Assembly: GCA_023014485.1 (NCBI GenBank)
Contig: JAJOZX010012245.1
Coordinates: 51,755-115,754 of the forward strand
Length of the DNA: 64,000 nucleotides
DNA from: Bathynomus jamesi
Taxonomy: Eukaryota; Arthropoda; Malacostraca; Isopoda; Cirolanidae
Reading direction: 5' to 3'
The translations under genes were made by a program, and so were the position numbers. The stretch's first letter is position 1, and each line of letters starts with the position of its first letter. The notes under the pieces were generated by a model that ran no database searches, had not been told where the DNA came from, and worked only from the letters and a program-made list of their open reading frames with translations. Positions 62,876 through 64,000 of this stretch are shown here, in pieces.

Positions 62876-64000
62876 CTAATTCTCAGTATCATGTATTTCA
62901 AAGATATACACAACTCTGGTGCCAGATTGAATATTAGGAGTTGACATTTCATGAAGGATGTTTTTGGCTCTTACCCAACAAACATCATCTTTATCAGTTG
63001 GGAAATAGTATCTATTGTTTTTGTTGGAAATAGGAGGAGTTAGAAACTTGATTTTATAATCTTGGAATTCTTCTGAATAATCTAAAATGATTCCTAGATA
63101 TTTTCTACCATCACAAATACATGCAAGATACTTTCCCACAGGAAATTTTTGCTCATTTGATAAATCTGGACTCATGTCTGAGTCACCTTGTTCAGAGGTC
63201 ATAACCCTAACAACATTGCAGTCATTGGAGTCTGAAACTAAATAAGCTTTAATGTGACTGAGACATTGGCACAATTCTGCAAAAACCTTGTGTGCTCTTC
63301 ACTGTCACTGCTTTTGTAAACCTACTACTGAGTTCTGTTTTATTATGATTTATTTGTTCTTTTGTAATGAATTTAAACTTGATTGACTCAAAATTTTGTG
63401 TACAAAAGTCATAGAAACTCTGTGGAAACAAAATGTGTCCTGTTGTTGTTCTTTGCAAACTAGCTTTAGCTGCTGCTCTCTTCACACTTCCTCCAATGCC
63501 ATCACAGGCATTTTTACCATGACGAGTGGCAAAAAAGTTCCACTCTGCCTTTATACCAAAATCTGTTTCATGATGGCATAAATTGCTAAAATTAAAATGG
63601 TTTTTGTATTGTCCAGCACAACCATCGGAAAAATATTTCATTGTTTTCACATTAGGGAATCTCACTTTAATGTCTTGGACTAAAAATTGTTGAAATGTGT
63701 ACACTGCTGCAGTGTTATGATCTAAACTATCACTAATGATACAATAGCTAGTGTGGCTCAATTTACCATATTCCATTTTATATACAACCATTGGGTGTAA
63801 TGTAACTTGTTTGTTTGTCCAATGGAAGCTCTGTGATGCATCTTGAGTGATGAAAGAATAGTTCTCAGAAAAGTCTCCCAGTACTAAAACTTCATCTTCA
63901 CTGAGATTTTGCTTAAGGGTCTTCATGTAGAGGCTTTGACTCTTGGCTATATAATGATGATGAGTAAGAGAATAAATTGATTCTGAAAATTTTTCAATGA
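62876..64000 (-). CDS. transposase-like protein, partial and frameshifted
   Basis: The minus-strand frame is open from the window edge (THHHYIAKSQSLYMKTLK) through EDEVLVLGDFSENYSFITQD, MKYFSDGCAGQYKNHFNF, KAEWNFFATRHGKNACDGIG and SVKRAAAKASLQRTTTGH to 63249. A 1-base shift then leads to HIKAYLVSDSNDCNVVRV and the C-terminal region with KYLACICDGRKYLGIILDYS and DDVCWVRAKNILHEM, stop at 62876. Asp residues in GDFSENY and FSDGC and the HGKxxCDGxGG block look like an RNase H-type catalytic core. I remember this protein type as widespread and uncharacterised in metazoans, but I cannot name its superfamily. The N terminus is outside the window. Confidence 0.65.

Overview
This is a eukaryotic, non-coding-rich, repeat-dominated window with the hallmarks of an arthropod genome, most likely a crustacean. 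The evidence is many short interstitial runs of the arthropod telomere unit TTAGG/CCTAA (clearest at 59099-59166), extreme microsatellite density ((AT)n, (GA)n, (AAT)n, (CA)n), and TE families typical of arthropods (BEL/Pao, CR1-like LINEs, piggyBac, mariner, many hAT). The species cannot be fixed from sequence alone. The only convincing host-type gene is a single-exon IER2/IER5-like (immediate early response) gene at 42092-42649 on the minus strand. Nearly everything else is transposable element (TE), much of it nested, and many insertions can be delimited to the base because exact target-site duplications (TSDs) survive.

Layout. 1-4076: a 3.47-kb hAT element (600-4068) with an 8-bp TSD and a frameshifted transposase. 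4077-9200: non-coding, with several foldback/MITE-like elements. 9200-20320: a CR1-like LINE remnant on each side of a BEL/Pao retroelement (LTRs 9631-10122 and 19499-19991). Its pol is split by a 6.1-kb Academ-like DNA transposon (12107-18237); the split rejoins in frame once the transposon and one copy of the 3-bp TSD are set aside. 20320-24970: LINE RNase H remnant, hAT derivatives and inverted repeats. 24973-27932: a mariner (DD41D spacing) holding an internally deleted hAT (25191-27094), which holds a second non-autonomous hAT (26497-27047). 28097-34016: a ZBED-type hAT gene split by a TATCTT-rich hAT (28227-32518), itself split by a 3.4-kb transposon with 255-bp inverted repeats, a 9-bp TSD and a spliced transposase-like gene of a family I cannot name (28246-31627).

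35171-53152 is the most unusual object. It is an 18-kb palindromic element with about 2.8-kb inverted arms and a 5-bp TSD (AGGAC). Its right arm is interrupted by a 7.6-kb gene-less LTR retroelement (44213-51854) that landed in an (AT)n tract. The 4.8-kb unique core carries the IER5-like gene with its own TATA and CRE-like promoter, two copies of an unrecognised gene unit, and piggyBac and mariner debris. The inner ends of both arms are tandem arrays of a tRNA-like 114-bp unit.

53153-64000: a CR1-like LINE on the minus strand broken by at least three TSD-delimited insertions (55248-55840, 55972-56163, 56479-59674). The last of these holds Merlin-like transposase pieces, two long hairpins flanked by TTAGG repeats, and another hAT-in-hAT nest. 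A second minus-strand LINE has a hAT MITE inserted, and a minus-strand transposase-like gene runs off the window end.

All calls rest on reading translations, motifs, inverted repeats and TSDs by eye. No database search was possible, so superfamily names are motif-based and identities are qualitative.
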